Shown here piece after piece: positions 6,366-6,869 of a stretch of 6,869 nt of DNA. The notes beneath the pieces are model-generated. The model had not been told where the DNA came from, ran no database searches, and saw only the letters and a program-made list of their open reading frames with translations. The number at the start of each line of letters is the position of its first letter. Positions within the stretch are counted from its first letter, which is position 1. This DNA is from Bacteroidales bacterium (GTDB lineage: Bacteria > Bacteroidota > Bacteroidia > Bacteroidales > JAADGE01), in NCBI GenBank assembly GCA_026987795.1, contig JALSMF010000433.1, positions 1-6,869 of the forward strand, in the 5' to 3' direction. The translations under genes were made by a program, and so were the position numbers.

Positions 6366-6869
6366 TTATTTTTTGGCATAAGTTTTTCTGAACTGAAAGT
6401 TAGATGCAATAAAATTTATCTCCTCTATATTTCCGTCATCAGTATATACATTTCTCAATTCAATATCATCACCTGTTAATTTTTTCCATATTTTTACACC
6501 TTTTTCTGCATACATCCACATTTTATTTTTATCAAGCAACGGCTCTTTTTTCTGATAATTAACTGCAGATATTACCGGAGTGCTGTTTACGTATACAGGT
6601 ATTGATTTTGAAATGTTTGAGATAAGAGTCTCATTTTTCATTTCCGGTATCGGTATTTTTATACCGTAATGAAAATTGTAAATGTTCTGAGACTCATTAT
6701 CGTCAAACGCAAGAACATTATTGTTTGAATTTTTAATTGTTTGATTATGAGTAAATAATGCCTTGTTTTTCTTAGATATTATCGCTTTTTTATTTTCCTT
6801 CACTTCATCATCCGAAAATATTGGTTTTGCTTTTTCACGATAAGTTTTTGGTTCCGCAAATGTGCTTTT
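6366..6869 (-). CDS. Hypothetical protein, N-terminus missing; possible C-terminal part of an anti-sigma-operon protein
   Basis: The frame stays open to the right window edge, so the start and N-terminal part are missing; 167 residues are visible. A GTG at 6803 could be mistaken for a start, but the 22 codons before it read through in the same style (KSTFAEPKTYREKAKPIFSD) and there is no reason to stop there. The visible part has no membrane segment. Its first 100 residues are Asn/Lys-rich and low in order. The C-terminal 50 residues (from MWMYAEKGVKIWKKLTG) look like a small folded domain, ending NFQFRKTYAKK. From memory, a W..KG...+.KLTG....L...YD..G tail occurs in proteins encoded beside ECF sigma and anti-sigma genes and before outer-membrane proteins in Bacteroidota. 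This is recollection, not a search result. The gene precedes the beta-barrel gene by 29 bp and is probably co-transcribed with it. Confidence 0.75.
   Translation of the reverse strand, partial: KSTFAEPKTYREKAKPIFSDDEVKENKKAIISKKNKALFTHNQTIKNSNNNVLAFDDNESQNIYNFHYGIKIPIPEMKNETLISNISKSIPVYVNSTPVISAVNYQKKEPLLDKNKMWMYAEKGVKIWKKLTGDDIELRNVYTDDGNIEEINFIASNFQFRKTYAKK

Noticed and set aside
6366..6803. Reading the right-edge gene as a complete 145-residue protein starting at GTG 6803
   Set aside because: The frame is open and of the same composition up to the last base of the window, so the true start is more likely outside it.

Overview
The window looks like chromosomal DNA of an AT-rich member of the Bacteroidota. 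The evidence is a periplasmic two-component-regulator-type beta-propeller receptor, signal peptides that end in a Ser|Gln cleavage site, a promoter candidate matching the Bacteroidota TAnnTTTG -7 box, A/T-rich leaders without Shine-Dalgarno sequences, and an acyltransferase whose wording (NHQTYFAD, FPQGT) I associate with this phylum. I cannot resolve the order or genus. I see no rRNA, tRNA, CRISPR array, insertion sequence or phage gene.

Layout: five protein genes. On the + strand, positions 1-666 hold the 3' part of a PlsC-type lysophospholipid acyltransferase whose start lies outside the window. The other four genes are on the - strand. Read in transcription order from the right edge they are: (a) a protein truncated at its N-terminus by the window edge (6869-6366); (b) 29 bp downstream, a secreted coiled-coil protein with a predicted outer-membrane beta-barrel (6336-5005), closed by a perfect 21-bp-stem terminator; (c) after a 266-bp gap carrying a promoter candidate, a 1112-residue transmembrane sensor with a periplasmic propeller and a cytoplasmic SpoIIE/PP2C phosphatase (4738-1400), closed by a GC-rich terminator; (d) a TetR-family repressor (1306-719), convergent with the acyltransferase.

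How they may work together: (a) and (b) are probably one operon concerned with the cell envelope. I recall similar pairs downstream of sigma/anti-sigma genes in Bacteroidota, but no such gene is visible here. The sensor (c) is a separate transcription unit. It would sense something in the periplasm and dephosphorylate an unknown cytoplasmic protein, and no candidate substrate gene lies in the window. The TetR target is not evident.

The least explained signal is a 19-bp sequence (18/19 identical), TAGACYAAAACATATAAAA, lying 1 and 3 bases before the start codons of the beta-barrel gene and the tetR gene, two unrelated genes 5 kb apart. The tetR copy is preceded by a tandem 8-bp repeat that overlaps it. 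The window otherwise consists of recognisable but functionally uncharacterised Bacteroidota accessory genes. I did not find a clearly new multi-gene system.
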